A DNA stretch of 64,000 nt from Pseudomonas sp. TNT3 (GCF_010095445.2 NZ_WFGV02000027.1:1-64000), one strand, 5' to 3'. Positions 33,912 through 43,105 are shown, counted from the first letter of the stretch. Notes: generated by a model not told the origin, from the sequence alone. Translations and numbers: made by a program.

Positions 33912-35552
33912 ATGAGATTCCCCTCGATGTTTTTGCAAAAATCCCTGAGAGCACAAATCCTTGCCTTGTTGAGCGGGAGCTTGCTGGCGATGTTGCTGAT
34001 CGCCCTGGCCTGCTTCCACTTTCTGTCCAGTGGCGTGCAGAGCTATGCAAACCTGATCGAAGGACCTTTGCACACCTCGCAGTTGATCGATGAAGCCAAC
34101 CTGCAATTCAAGGTGCAGGTTCAGGAATGGAAAAACGTCCTGCTGCGCGGCAAACAACCGGCCGATCTGGACAAGTACTGGAAGCAGTTCGAAGACCGTC
34201 AGCGCGATGTTCAAAACATCCTCGGTGAACTGGCCGGGCAGAAAGGTATCGAGCCACCACTCAAGACACGCATCGAACGCCTGCGTGATGAGCATCGCCT
34301 GCTGGGCGCGGCGTATCAGAAGGGGCGCGATGCCTATGTGGCCGCGGGTGCTGATCCCGCGGCCGGCGACGCAGCTGTCAAAGGTGTCGATCGTGCAGCC
34401 AGCGAGCAGATGAGCGAACTGGTCGGCGAGTTGCGCAAGCAGGGCGTCGAGCAGTCGACCGTGATCAGCGCCAGTGCAGATCGCACAGTGTTGCTGGGGA
34501 TCGTGGTGATGTTGGCGTCGGGTCTGTTGATTGGCCTGTTGAGCCTGTGGCTGGTCAATCGCAACCTGGTCGAACCGATCCGCAAACTGATCGAGTATGT
34601 GGCGCAACTCAGCCAGGGGCGCTTTGCCGAGCGTGTGGCCAATACCCGTCAGGATGAGTTGGGCAAGCTGGCCGTCGCGGCCAACTTGCTGCGCGATTTC
34701 CTCGCTGATACGTTCACCCGCTTGCAGCGCAGCGCCTCGGATCTGGACAGCGCGAGCGGCGAGCTGAAGTCCATCGCCAGCCTCATGGCCAGCGGCACCA
34801 ACGAGCAGTTCAACCGCACCGATCAGGTGGCCACGGCCATGAACGAAATGTCCGCCACCGCGCAGAAAGTCGCCCGTCATGCGGCCGATGCGGCGCGCGC
34901 CGCCGATGATGCCGACCAGTCGGCGCAGCAGGGCGAAAAAGTCATGCAGGGCACCATTCATACCATCACCCGAATGCGCGGCGAAATCGCCAGCACCGCC
35001 ACGGTGATCCGTCAGCTGGAAACCGACAGTGGACGTATCGGCAAGGTGCTGGAAGTGATTCGCGGTATCGCCGAACAGACCAACCTGCTGGCGCTTAACG
35101 CAGCCATCGAAGCGGCCCGTGCCGGTGAAGCCGGGCGCGGGTTTGCCGTGGTGGCCGATGAAGTTCGTAGCCTGGCCCAGCGCACGGCGGCGTCGATCAT
35201 CGAGATCAACCAGATTATCCAGACCGTGCAAACCGGTGCAGTGGACGCGGCCCAGGCGATTGAAAGCGGTCAGTCGCGCAGTGAAGAAAGCGTCGAGCAG
35301 GTGACCCAGGCGGGGGCGATGCTCGAACGCATCACCCACGCGGTGGAAGCGATTCGCGACATGAATCGTCAGATCGCCACGGCTGCCGAGGAGCAGACGT
35401 CAGTGGCCGAAGACATTTCGCGCAACCTCACGGAAATCACCAGCATCGCCAGCACCAACCTGGACAACGTGCAGCGCACTGAGGCGGCTAGCCACAACCT
35501 GCACGGGTTGTCGGGCCAGCTGAATGAAGTGACGGCGCGCCTGAGCGCTTGA
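33912..35552 (+). CDS. Methyl-accepting chemotaxis protein
   Basis: 546 residues. TM1 lies at about residues 15-40 (ILALLSGSLLAMLLIALACF) and the periplasmic sensor at about 40-195 is helical. TM2 (LLGIVVMLASGLLIGLLSLW) leads into HAMP (RNLVEPIRKLIEYVAQLSQG). The signalling tip is EQTNLLALNAAIEAARAGEA, GRGFAVVADEVRSLA. There is no C-terminal pentapeptide for CheR. The start is uncertain: ATG at 33912 (used) or 33927. It has its own FliA-type promoter and a strong terminator, so it belongs to the motility regulon. The ligand is unknown. Confidence 0.92.
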   Translation: MRFPSMFLQKSLRAQILALLSGSLLAMLLIALACFHFLSSGVQSYANLIEGPLHTSQLIDEANLQFKVQVQEWKNVLLRGKQPADLDKYWKQFEDRQRDVQNILGELAGQKGIEPPLKTRIERLRDEHRLLGAAYQKGRDAYVAAGADPAAGDAAVKGVDRAASEQMSELVGELRKQGVEQSTVISASADRTVLLGIVVMLASGLLIGLLSLWLVNRNLVEPIRKLIEYVAQLSQGRFAERVANTRQDELGKLAVAANLLRDFLADTFTRLQRSASDLDSASGELKSIASLMASGTNEQFNRTDQVATAMNEMSATAQKVARHAADAARAADDADQSAQQGEKVMQGTIHTITRMRGEIASTATVIRQLETDSGRIGKVLEVIRGIAEQTNLLALNAAIEAARAGEAGRGFAVVADEVRSLAQRTAASIIEINQIIQTVQTGAVDAAQAIESGQSRSEESVEQVTQAGAMLERITHAVEAIRDMNRQIATAAEEQTSVAEDISRNLTEITSIASTNLDNVQRTEAASHNLHGLSGQLNEVTARLSA

Positions 35553-35596
35553 TAGCAGGGTGGTTCCGGGCGTTCGCCTGATCAAATCGCGGATGC

Positions 35597-35638
35597 AAAA
35601 AAAGCCGCACGATCCGAGGATCGTGCGGCTTTTTTTTA
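35597..35638. terminator. Bidirectional terminator between MCP and PepSY gene
   Basis: AAAAAAAGCCGCACGATCC-gag-GATCGTGCGGCTTTTTTTT; a perfect stem with A- and T-runs on both sides serves both converging genes. Confidence 0.93.
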
Positions 35639-35647
35639 GGTGTTTAA

Positions 35648-35953
35648 TCAGTCGTCTTTTTTGTTCTTCAGGACTTCGCCAGTAGCAGCGTTCAAGTCAA
35701 CGTCCCATTCAACGCCTTGGGCGTCACGCAGTTCGACTTCGTATTCATAACCGTTGAAGTGGTTGTCCAGGTCGCTGTCGGTAATCGTGGCACCTGGGTG
35801 CAGCTTCAGTACGACCTTGTTCAGTTCTTCCAGCGGCTTGATCTTGCCGTCTTTCACCAGTTGCGGAATCTGATCGACCGGCACATCGGCCTGGGCCAGG
35901 CCAGCGGTGAGGGTCAGGGCAGCAGCTGTGAACATAGCAGTCAAAGTTTTCAT
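35648..35953 (-). CDS. Exported PepSY-domain protein
   Basis: 101 residues. Signal peptide MKTLTAMFTAAALTLTAGLA with cleavage after AQA. The mature part is one PepSY domain: IPQLVKDGKIKPLEELNKVV, then GYEYEVELRDAQGVEWDVDL and the end AATGEVLKNKKDD. Such periplasmic proteins often lie beside two-component systems responding to metals or peptides, but no such genes are adjacent. The ATG at 35953 follows AAGGAAAGAACCTC. Function unknown. Confidence 0.9.
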   Translation of the reverse strand: MKTLTAMFTAAALTLTAGLAQADVPVDQIPQLVKDGKIKPLEELNKVVLKLHPGATITDSDLDNHFNGYEYEVELRDAQGVEWDVDLNAATGEVLKNKKDD

Positions 35954-36044
35954 GAGGTTCTTTCCTTGGATGAGCTGTTTAAGTGGGATCAGATTAACTG
36001 TGGCAACTTAATTCAGGCTTAATTCTATTGAGCCGGCAAAAAAG

Positions 36045-36125
36045 CATCGCGGGCAAGCCTTGCTCCTTCAGGTCATGCTCCAATCCGGGGGTAGCAGGAT
36101 CTGTGGGAGCAAAGCTTGCTCGCGA
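36045..36125. repeat. REP inverted pair
   Basis: catcgcgggcaagccttgct and the diverged complement agcaaagcttgctcgcga, about 40 bases apart, between two minus-strand genes. Confidence 0.8.
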
Positions 36126-36147
36126 ATAGGGTCGACTCGGTCTTCAA

Positions 36148-37275
36148 TCAATACCCGTTGTTGCGCAGCAACTGAGCAACACTGGCCGCCGCCGGGCGTT
36201 TATAGAACTTCAATAGTTCGCTGGCGCGGTTGGTGAAGATGCCGTCCACACCGGCATCCATGACCTTCTGATAATCCACAGCATCGTCGACCGTATAGGC
36301 ATGCACCAGCAGACCTTGGTCGTGGGTGTACTGATTCATCCAAGGTTGCACCAGATCGGAATAGCTCTGATCACCGCCCTTGGTCAGCGCCACAGAAGGC
36401 CCGGTGCCTATGGCGCCCTGGGCTTTGGCGTACTCGATCCATTGCTGGAATTCGGCTTTGCTCTTCGGTTCCTGTTTGGCGTAGTAAGTGGCTTTGTCCT
36501 TGTCGCCGGACTGCGCGAACGTCACGCTGGATTTAGGCTCGATACTGCCTGGGCCGACCCACAGCAGCAGGATCTTCGGCACTTGCGGCATTTCCTTTTC
36601 GAGCAGTTCGAGGCTGCTCTTCTCGAAGGTTTGCAGCACAACTTTGCCTTTACCCTGGCCGACCGCCAATTCGCTTTTCGCCAGTTTCGAACCGGCAGGG
36701 CTCAACCAGCCGCGGTCCTGAAGTTTTTCCTTGAGGTCGCGTTCGAGGCCGGGAAACTGTTTCGGCTCTTTGGTTTCGATGTACAGCCCGGGCTTATGCA
36801 GCGGGTTGCCTTGGGCGATGTCGATGATTTCGTCGAGTGTCAGGATTTTCAGGCCGACGAAGGATGGGCGCGCGCGGTCCGGGTACGCGGTGTTGAACCA
36901 GCTGCCAGCGTCGAGGGTTTTCAGTTCGGCGAGGGTGAACGCATTGGCCGGGCTGTCCTTGCGCTCAGGGAATTTGGTGGCGACGTCAGTGGTGCGTTGC
37001 AGGTTGTCATCGTGCAGGGCGAACAGCACGCCATCCTTGCTGCGCTGCAGGTCCATTTCCAGGTAATCGGCTCCCAGGTCGCGGGCCAGTTTGTAGGCCG
37101 CCGCGGTGGATTCCGGGGCATCAAACGAGGCGCCACGGTGTGCGATCACCGCTGGGTGCGGGATGCCCATACGGGTCGCCAGCGCCGTGGGGCTTGGCTC
37201 GCTGGCAGCCTGAGCCTGGCCGAGGCCGAGCAGTACACTCAGCAGCAGGGCGCTTTTGGTGAAGGTGACAGGCAT
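36148..37275 (-). CDS. glpQ: Periplasmic glycerophosphodiester phosphodiesterase
   Basis: 375 residues. Signal peptide MPVTFTKSALLLSVLLGLGQ with AQA cleavage. The GDPD catalytic region is VIAHRGASFDAPESTAAAYK (first His, Arg), then LGADYLEMDLQRSKDGVLFA with metal-binding Glu/Asp and HDDNLQRTTD with the second His. The C-terminal VMDAGVDGIFTNRASELLKF is typical. It hydrolyses glycerophosphodiesters to glycerol-3-phosphate and an alcohol. The ATG at 37275 follows AAAGGACCTCG. The gene stands alone and GlpT is not in the window. Confidence 0.9.
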   Translation of the reverse strand: MPVTFTKSALLLSVLLGLGQAQAASEPSPTALATRMGIPHPAVIAHRGASFDAPESTAAAYKLARDLGADYLEMDLQRSKDGVLFALHDDNLQRTTDVATKFPERKDSPANAFTLAELKTLDAGSWFNTAYPDRARPSFVGLKILTLDEIIDIAQGNPLHKPGLYIETKEPKQFPGLERDLKEKLQDRGWLSPAGSKLAKSELAVGQGKGKVVLQTFEKSSLELLEKEMPQVPKILLLWVGPGSIEPKSSVTFAQSGDKDKATYYAKQEPKSKAEFQQWIEYAKAQGAIGTGPSVALTKGGDQSYSDLVQPWMNQYTHDQGLLVHAYTVDDAVDYQKVMDAGVDGIFTNRASELLKFYKRPAAASVAQLLRNNGY

Positions 37276-37507
37276 GGTCGAGGTCCTTTCGCAGAGATTC
37301 AAAGACGTCCCTTTTAACAACTGAGGACTTTGAGCGCTATCGCCAGACCGACATAAACCTGTTTAAAGCAGATATTTTGAGCACGTTTGTGCGGTTCTTT
37401 GCAGTACTCTTGCCCCTGGCGTTTCCCCGGCAGAGGGAAATCCGATCGCTTGCCCTGCGTGTAAACCATCGATCACCGGTCCTTTTCGACCTTTTGTGAG
37501 GTTTATC

Positions 37508-37834
37508 ATGCGCATCACTTCCCAGCTCATCTGCCAGGCCGCCGACCAACTCAAAGGCTTTGTCGGCCTCAATCGCAAAACCGGTCAGTACATCGTGCGT
37601 TTCAGCGAAGACTCCTTCGGGATGGACGTGGCGGACGACGGCATTATTCCCACCAGCGAATTCGTCTGGGCGGCTGATTCGGAGCAGGGCATGACACTTA
37701 AACGCGAGTTGATTCAGTTGTTGCTGGACCAGAATATTGATGACCGGATCAACATTACCGAACCGTTGCGGGTGTACATGAATCGGCAGGATGTGCCGGA
37801 GATTGCGGCGGTTCGGAGCCTTGTTCAGGGCTGA
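37508..37834 (+). CDS. DUF2025 family protein
   Basis: 108 residues, a small cytosolic protein restricted to Pseudomonas and relatives (type member PA1123 in my recollection). Sequence marks are MRITSQLICQAADQLKGFVG, RKTGQYIVRFSEDSFGMDVA and EPLRVYMNRQDVPEIAAVRS. Size matches the family. The ATG follows GTGAGGTTTATC. Its function is unknown. It is divergent from glpQ, with 232 bases between. Confidence 0.85.
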   Translation: MRITSQLICQAADQLKGFVGLNRKTGQYIVRFSEDSFGMDVADDGIIPTSEFVWAADSEQGMTLKRELIQLLLDQNIDDRINITEPLRVYMNRQDVPEIAAVRSLVQG

Positions 37835-37859
37835 GATTTGAGGTGTTTTTGCTGGCCCC

Positions 37860-37952
37860 ATCGCGAGCAGGCTCACTCCTACAGGGGATTGCGTTGATCA
37901 CCTGTTGGGTGTCCAGCACCGAACCCTTGTAGGAGTGAGCCTGCTCGCGATG
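37860..37952. repeat. REP inverted pair
   Basis: atcgcgagcaggctcactcc and the exact complement ggagtgagcctgctcgcgat; same variant as at 61982-62070. Confidence 0.92.
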
Positions 37953-38059
37953 ACGACCTGAAGAACACCGCATCATTCACAGCTTGAACGCATACGCCCG
38001 CTCAACCCTGCATACCCTCATATGAGCTCGGGCAAGCGCTGAAGGTGTCGTGAGACGCA

Positions 38060-38596
38060 TCAGGCCTTGGGCTGATCCTTGAGCACAAAGTGCTGGTGCA
38101 TTTCCGAGGTGAGGTTTTCGATGCGCTCGGTCAGCGATTTGGTCATTTCGGTCAGTCGGGTGTTTTGCTCGAGCAGTTCCAGCAGTTGAGCGGAGTTCTG
38201 CGCAGCTTGTGCCTGACGTTCGGAATTGGCCACGGCCAGTGCTTCACGGTGCTGCGCATCGGCGTCCGACTGGGCCTTGTCCCGCGCTGCCTGGCGGGTC
38301 TGGGCGAGCAGGATCAGCGGCGCGGCATAGGCCGATTGCAGGCTGAACGCGAGGTTCAGGAGGATGAACGGATACAGATCGAAGTGCGCTACGCCAAAGA
38401 CGTTGAGGCACACCCACAACACGACGATCAGCGTCTGCGCACCCAAGAAGGTCGGCGTGCCGAAGAACCGGGCAAAGGCTTCGGCGCGCAAGGCAAACTT
38501 GTCGTTGCCAAAGGTCGGCGCCAAGTGATCGTGATGGCGGAGAAAACGCCGGTGATCGACGTGGGGGGCGGGCTGGGTTTCGGTCGGCGTGGTCAT
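38060..38596 (-). CDS. DUF1003 inner-membrane protein
   Basis: 178 residues. Two hydrophobic segments carry the DUF1003 pattern: FFGTPTFLGAQTLIVVLWVC and LYPFILLNLAFSLQSAYAAP, followed by LILLAQTRQAARDKAQSDAD. The C-terminal third is a coiled coil (AAQNSAQLLELLEQNTRLTE, MTKSLTERIENLTSEMHQ). Function is unknown; relatives are linked to chloroplast and bacterial membrane proteins of unclear role. ATG at 38596. Confidence 0.87.
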   Translation of the reverse strand: MTTPTETQPAPHVDHRRFLRHHDHLAPTFGNDKFALRAEAFARFFGTPTFLGAQTLIVVLWVCLNVFGVAHFDLYPFILLNLAFSLQSAYAAPLILLAQTRQAARDKAQSDADAQHREALAVANSERQAQAAQNSAQLLELLEQNTRLTEMTKSLTERIENLTSEMHQHFVLKDQPKA

Positions 38597-38722
38597 GATG
38601 CCCTCTACGGGTCGGTGGGACTGAAGATCACTATAGCGCCCGCGCCAGTTTCATTCTGAAACACATCGTGATGTTTAATTTAGCGTCGGCGAAACCTTGA
38701 CCCCTGCCGCAGACATTGTCAT

Positions 38723-39334
38723 TTATCGCAGCTCGTAACAGGCCAGGAACATGTCCAGCGCAGCGTCGACGACTGTGTTTTGCATGTCGGATTCAAGGCC
38801 TGGCAGCCCCATGGAAATTTGCGGCCAGAACGCAAAGGACTTGAGGATTCCCTGGATTTGCTGCGCAGCAAATGCCGGGTCGACCGGTTTCAACCGACCA
38901 TCCGCCTGAGCTGCGCGAATCCACACTGTCAGGCCCTCTTCTCGCTCGCCCATGCGCGCAACCATGTTCTGCCCGCGTTCGGGGGAATGAATAGTCGCGG
39001 CGATGGCAACGCGTGCCAGGTCGAGAAAGTTTTCATCGCCGAGGGTTTGCAACTTCGCCATCAGTATCAGGCGCATTTGGTCGCGTAACGGCTGATCAGC
39101 GTGGTAGTACGTTTCCTTTTCCTCCGTCACCCGCGACCACAATTGATTGAGGATTTCGGCGAACAATTCTTCCTTGCTCGGGAAATGGTTGTACACCGTG
39201 CGCTTCGAAACGCCCGCCGTAGCAGCGATCTTGTCCATGCTGGTGATGTCGAAACCGTTGGCACGGAATTCGGCAATCGCCGCCAGGATGATGGCTTCAC
39301 GTTTTCGGTCGGTCAGGCGCTTTGGAGCTGTCAT
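38723..39334 (-). CDS. TetR-family regulator
   Basis: 203 residues. The N-terminal HTH is REAIILAAIAEFRANGFDIT, SMDKIAATAGVSKRTVYNHF, and the C-terminal TetR_C-type domain has GDENFLDLARVAIAATIHSP. The ATG at 39334 (MTAPKRLTDRKREA) gives the usual length; a 49-residue extension is unsupported and would cross the operator. It is divergent from the metallo-hydrolase gene; a palindrome in the shared region is the likely operator. Confidence 0.87.
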   Translation of the reverse strand: MTAPKRLTDRKREAIILAAIAEFRANGFDITSMDKIAATAGVSKRTVYNHFPSKEELFAEILNQLWSRVTEEKETYYHADQPLRDQMRLILMAKLQTLGDENFLDLARVAIAATIHSPERGQNMVARMGEREEGLTVWIRAAQADGRLKPVDPAFAAQQIQGILKSFAFWPQISMGLPGLESDMQNTVVDAALDMFLACYELR

Positions 39335-39411
39335 AAGTACGCTTCGGCAGGAAGAAAAAGGAATTACACTTGGTAGTTTACTTGTGATCCACTTTGATGC
39401 AACCTTGAAAC

Positions 39412-39427
39412 TACACTGTGCAGTGTA
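39412..39427. promoter_or_regulatory. TetR operator candidate
   Basis: TACACTG-tg-CAGTGTA, a palindrome with seven-base arms, 78 bases before the tetR start and 122 before the hydrolase. A related half-site TTACACTTGGTAGTTTA lies at 39364-39380. Confidence 0.65.
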
Positions 39428-39548
39428 ATGTTTTGTTAATGCTGCGCGGTCAAAAATAGAAACTTCGGCTGATGCGTGCATGCTTGGCCATTTACCGTTC
39501 CACCGAGAAGCACCGTATTGATTGCGGTCATTCTGGAGTCATTCATTC

Positions 39549-40607
39549 ATGGCCATTTCAAATTCCGCGGCGGACAACGCCCAACCCCCTGAATCTTCCC
39601 GGCAGGTCGAAGGGCTTTTTCGAAACCATGCGCCGGTCAAACGCGAAGGCTTTCGTAAAACCTTGCGCATCATGTGGAACGTGATTTTCCACAAACCGCG
39701 CAACACTCGTCCGACCGCTGCCGTGCCGGTGGAAACCCTGACGCAAGCCGCGTTGATCGCTGCGCCCAATCACAGCGTTTACCGCCTGGGCCACTCCACC
39801 GTGCTGCTCAAACTGCGGGACAAATTCTGGATCACCGATCCGGTCTTCGCCGAACGCGCCTCGCCGGTCCAGTGGGCCGGGCCGAAACGCTTTCATCAGC
39901 CCCCCATCAGTCTTGAGGAATTGCCACCCATTGAGGCGGTGATCCTGTCCCACGATCACTATGACCACCTGGATTATCAGGCTGTGCTCAGGCTCGCGGA
40001 CAAGACCAACTACTTCCTCGCGCCACTGGGTGTCGGCGATACCTTGATCAAGTGGGGCGTCGATGCGAACAAGGTGCGCCAATTGGACTGGTGGCAGAGC
40101 ACCGAGGTAGAGGGCATCCAATTCATCGCCACACCTTCGCAGCACTTTTCCGGCCGGGGCCTGTTCGACGGCAACACGACGTTGTGGGCGTCGTGGGTGA
40201 TGATCGAGGGTGATACGCGGATTTTCTTCAGCGGTGACAGCGGCTATTTCGATGGCTTCAAACGCATCGGTGAACAGTACGGCCCGTTCGACCTGACGCT
40301 CATGGAAACCGGTGCATACAACGTCGACTGGCCGCACGTGCACATGCAACCGGAGCAGACCCTGCAGGCGCACATAGACCTGAAAGGACGCTGGTTGTTG
40401 CCGATTCACAACGGGACTTTCGATTTGTCGATGCATGCCTGGTACGAACCGTTCGACCGTATTCTGGCGTTGGCGTGGGAGCGCAATGTGTCGATTACTA
40501 CGCCGCAGATGGGGGCTGCATTCAACGTGAAGTACCCGTCCCGTGGCGCAGCCTGGTGGTATGACGTAGAGCAGCAGGTGTATCAGAACCAGCAAAGCCT
40601 TGGATAA
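39549..40607 (+). CDS. Metallo-beta-lactamase-fold hydrolase, NAPE-PLD/UlaG-like
   Basis: 352 residues. The metal site is LSHDHYDHLD (H-x-H-x-D-H), with the later ligands in TPSQHFSGRGLFD, FFSGDSGYFDGF and the C-terminal LLPIHNGTFDLSMHAWYEP. The layout follows the family of N-acyl-phosphatidylethanolamine phospholipase D-like enzymes, which includes Pseudomonas outer-membrane-related proteins with an N-terminal lead (EGLFRNHAPVKREGFRKTLR). No clear signal peptide. It is controlled, by position, by the divergent TetR. The substrate is unknown; a phosphodiester or lipid is likely. Confidence 0.85.
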   Translation: MAISNSAADNAQPPESSRQVEGLFRNHAPVKREGFRKTLRIMWNVIFHKPRNTRPTAAVPVETLTQAALIAAPNHSVYRLGHSTVLLKLRDKFWITDPVFAERASPVQWAGPKRFHQPPISLEELPPIEAVILSHDHYDHLDYQAVLRLADKTNYFLAPLGVGDTLIKWGVDANKVRQLDWWQSTEVEGIQFIATPSQHFSGRGLFDGNTTLWASWVMIEGDTRIFFSGDSGYFDGFKRIGEQYGPFDLTLMETGAYNVDWPHVHMQPEQTLQAHIDLKGRWLLPIHNGTFDLSMHAWYEPFDRILALAWERNVSITTPQMGAAFNVKYPSRGAAWWYDVEQQVYQNQQSLG

Positions 40608-40743
40608 AGCGGCTACAGCGTAAAGGGCGCATTCATACGTGATCTGACGATCAGTGATGACACACATTCCTGGCTGCGTCGGTAGGCTGGAAAGCGAGTG
40701 AGCTTTGTCACTCGCCATCAGTCATCACAAGGATACCGTTCAC

Positions 40744-42264
40744 ATGGATGTAAATTTGCAAGGCCGCATGACGCGGCTGTCCGCCATTGTCCTGCTTTCG
40801 ATCGCTGGCGCCGCCCATGCGCAAACGCCTGCACCCGAGTCGAGGCTGGAATACTTGAGTGTCGATGAGCTCGGCAAAAGAATGGATCGTGGCCAGCTAA
40901 CCGCTGTGAAAATCGTGCAGCACCTGCAACAGCGTATCGAGGCGCTGGATAAAAACGGCCCGGCAATCAATTCGATCATCGAGCTCAACCCGGATGCGCT
41001 GGACATCGCCGCTTCACTGGACCAGGAGCGACAGCAGGGGCGCATTCGTGGTCCGTTGCATGGCATTCCAGTCCTGCTCAAGGACAACATCGACACCTCC
41101 GACCAGATGCAAACCAGTGCCGGGTCTTTGGCCATGGTCGGGCAACCCGCCGCGCAGGATGCTTTTGTCGTACAACGTCTCAGGGCTGAGGGAGCGGTCA
41201 TCCTGGGCAAAACCAATCTCAGCGAATGGGCTAACTTCCGCGATCCCGAAATCCCTCCAGGCTGGAGCGGACGCGGTGGACAGACCAAAAATCCCCATGT
41301 GCTGAGTGTCACACCCTGCGGCTCAAGCTCGGGCTCCGGTGCGGCAGTGGCCGCAGGTTTTGCACCGTTAACCGTTGGAACCGAAACCTCTGGCTCGATC
41401 ATCTGCCCAGCCTCCCTCAATGGCGTGGTAGGCCTCAAACCCACGACAGGGTTGTTGAGTCGCAGTGGCATCGTCCCTTTGGCGCCCAAACTCGACACGC
41501 CAGGGCCGATGACACGAACCGTCAGGGACGCCGCATTGCTGTTGAACGCCATGGCGGGCAGTGACGACGCCGATCCGGTCAAACAACCTCACGCCCTCAA
41601 AGGGATGGATTACACGGCACTGCTGCAACCCGACTCACTGGTTGCGCGGCGCATCGGCTATCCGGTCAAGTTCGACGCCAGCGGTCAAGCCATGAAAGAC
41701 GATCCGCAGTTTTCAGAAGCGTTGGAGGTCATGCAGGCCGCAGGCGCCACGTTGATACCGGTCGAGTTCAAAGATCCTGATTCCCCAGGGATAGAAAAGG
41801 CCCTGTCGATGAGCTTCAAAAAATACATTCCGAAATACCTTGCGACCCGAACGGGTCTTGCGGTCGATAGCGTAGAAGAAATTGTGCGCTTCACCGAAAA
41901 CGCTCCCGGCACAGAGGGGCATGGGCACGCCTTCTTGAAGCAGGTCGAAAACGTTGTTTTTGACGAACCTACCTACAACGAGTTGTGGCAGAACATTCAA
42001 CGGGAAAACGCAGCGGTCATCGATGAATTGCTGGCAACGCATCAACTGGATGCCGTGGTCATGGACGTCGGTTCACCGGGGTTGAACGTCATATCCCTGG
42101 CTGGATATCCCGGCATCATGATGCCTTCCGGCATTGAAGAAAGCGGGGTGCCAACGTCGGTATTCTTCTTCGGAACACGGTGGAGCGAAGCCACGCTGTT
42201 GGCATTGGCTTATGGCTATGAACAAGCGTCCCATGCGCGGCAAGTGCCTCAATTCAAACCTTAG
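40744..42264 (+). CDS. Exported amidase (amidase signature family)
   Basis: 506 residues. A signal peptide (MTRLSAIVLLSIAGAAHA, from residue 9) precedes the amidase signature domain. The catalytic triad is Lys in PVLLKDNIDTSDQ, cis-Ser in TPCGSSSGSGAAVAAGFAP and nucleophile Ser in TVGTETSGSIICPA. The substrate region DTPGPMTRTVRDAALLLNAM and end ARQVPQFKP follow. It hydrolyses an amide in the periplasm; the substrate is unknown. The ATG at 40744 follows AAGGATACC; Met-9 is an alternative. It ends 25 bases before the converging HTH gene. Confidence 0.9.
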   Translation: MDVNLQGRMTRLSAIVLLSIAGAAHAQTPAPESRLEYLSVDELGKRMDRGQLTAVKIVQHLQQRIEALDKNGPAINSIIELNPDALDIAASLDQERQQGRIRGPLHGIPVLLKDNIDTSDQMQTSAGSLAMVGQPAAQDAFVVQRLRAEGAVILGKTNLSEWANFRDPEIPPGWSGRGGQTKNPHVLSVTPCGSSSGSGAAVAAGFAPLTVGTETSGSIICPASLNGVVGLKPTTGLLSRSGIVPLAPKLDTPGPMTRTVRDAALLLNAMAGSDDADPVKQPHALKGMDYTALLQPDSLVARRIGYPVKFDASGQAMKDDPQFSEALEVMQAAGATLIPVEFKDPDSPGIEKALSMSFKKYIPKYLATRTGLAVDSVEEIVRFTENAPGTEGHGHAFLKQVENVVFDEPTYNELWQNIQRENAAVIDELLATHQLDAVVMDVGSPGLNVISLAGYPGIMMPSGIEESGVPTSVFFFGTRWSEATLLALAYGYEQASHARQVPQFKP

Positions 42265-42289
42265 TTTGTGATTAGCAACCCAGCACGCT

Positions 42290-42609
42290 TCAGGTGAAAA
42301 CCACTTCAATCCGGCCCTCTTTTCTTGAACGGGGGCTGACTTAACGACGATTTGAACGTCTCTCCCAAGTAGTAAAAGGCAATCCAACATTTTGGACTCG
42401 CTGATGCCACGAAACTTTCCTCGCAACATTTCGGAGAGTTTCGGTTGTGACAGTCCTAAAATCTCGGACGCCTGAACCTGAGTCAAATGACGAGCTTTAA
42501 TGATCTCGCCGATCTTTGCCGCCAACTGGGATTTGACTCGCATTTCACTGGCGTCAGGTGTCCCGAGATCTTCGTAGACGTTGCCACTGCCTTCTTCGAT
42601 TTCAATCAT
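42290..42609 (-). pseudogene. HTH antitoxin-like protein (HTH_37 type) with single-base frameshift
   Basis: From ATG 42609 the frame gives IEIEEGSGNVYEDLGTPDAS, an XRE-type HTH (ARHLTQVQASEILGLSQPKL, SEMLRGKFRGISESKMLDCL), then LGRDVQIVVKSAPVQEKRAG. It then runs on for over 60 unlike residues antisense to the amidase gene, to 42073. If one A is added so that TTGAAGTGG reads TTGAAAGTGG, the end becomes LKVVFT and a stop at 42290, the normal 106-residue size and ending of this antitoxin family. The usual RelE-like toxin upstream is absent: only 85 bases separate it from the next gene. Confidence 0.8.
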
Positions 42610-42694
42610 TTTATGATCCTCTTGCGTGGTCCTGCGCTCCTTTTACGCTTACGAGAATATATCTATATGGGGATAATCTTCCATCCATGATTTT

Positions 42695-43012
42695 TTACTC
42701 AACCATCGCATAATCCGCCCGCCCAACTGGATTAGGCGTAGACCCTCGCACGTTCATCCCTCTACCCGGCGCAAACCCTGGGAAGAACGCCAGGCCTTCG
42801 GATTCCAGCCGATAAGCCAACGCCAATCGAGTGACATCCAGCACGGTTTGCTCATTCTCGAATCGCTGAATGGCCTCTACCGACACCCCGGATTCCCGGG
42901 ACAACTCTTCGATACTCCAACCCAGCATTGCCCGGGCTTGGGCACAGTGGGCGGGGGTGAATTGAAAAAGGGCGATGCGTTCCAGGGTGATTTTGATCGC
43001 GTGAGAGGCCAT
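42695..43012 (-). CDS. Small XRE-family regulator
   Basis: 105 residues with an HTH at about 28-60: ARAMLGWSIEELSRESGVSV, EAIQRFENEQTVLDVTRLAL. The unusual C-terminal end is Gly/Pro-rich (FFPGFAPGRGMNVRGSTPNP). It resembles single-HTH regulators with a conserved tail found in Pseudomonas. It lies just upstream, on the same strand, of the antitoxin-like gene and could regulate it. ATG at 43012; no strong ribosome site. Confidence 0.7.
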   Translation of the reverse strand: MASHAIKITLERIALFQFTPAHCAQARAMLGWSIEELSRESGVSVEAIQRFENEQTVLDVTRLALAYRLESEGLAFFPGFAPGRGMNVRGSTPNPVGRADYAMVE

Positions 43013-43105
43013 GGTGTTCTCCGGGCTCGAGAGTGCTGGTTTTAAATGTACTGTGTTTTTGTACAGTTGTTTTGCGCCCGGATCAAATTGATTTTTTCGA
43101 TTCTC

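Noticed and set aside
33690..35339. 549-codon frame antisense to the MCP gene
   Set aside because: Mirror frame of the MCP, with no motif; the MCP has its own promoter, HAMP and signalling tip.
42073..42289. C-terminal extension of the HTH antitoxin-like protein
   Set aside because: The extra residues are the antisense of the amidase gene and appear only because of the frame break near 42305.
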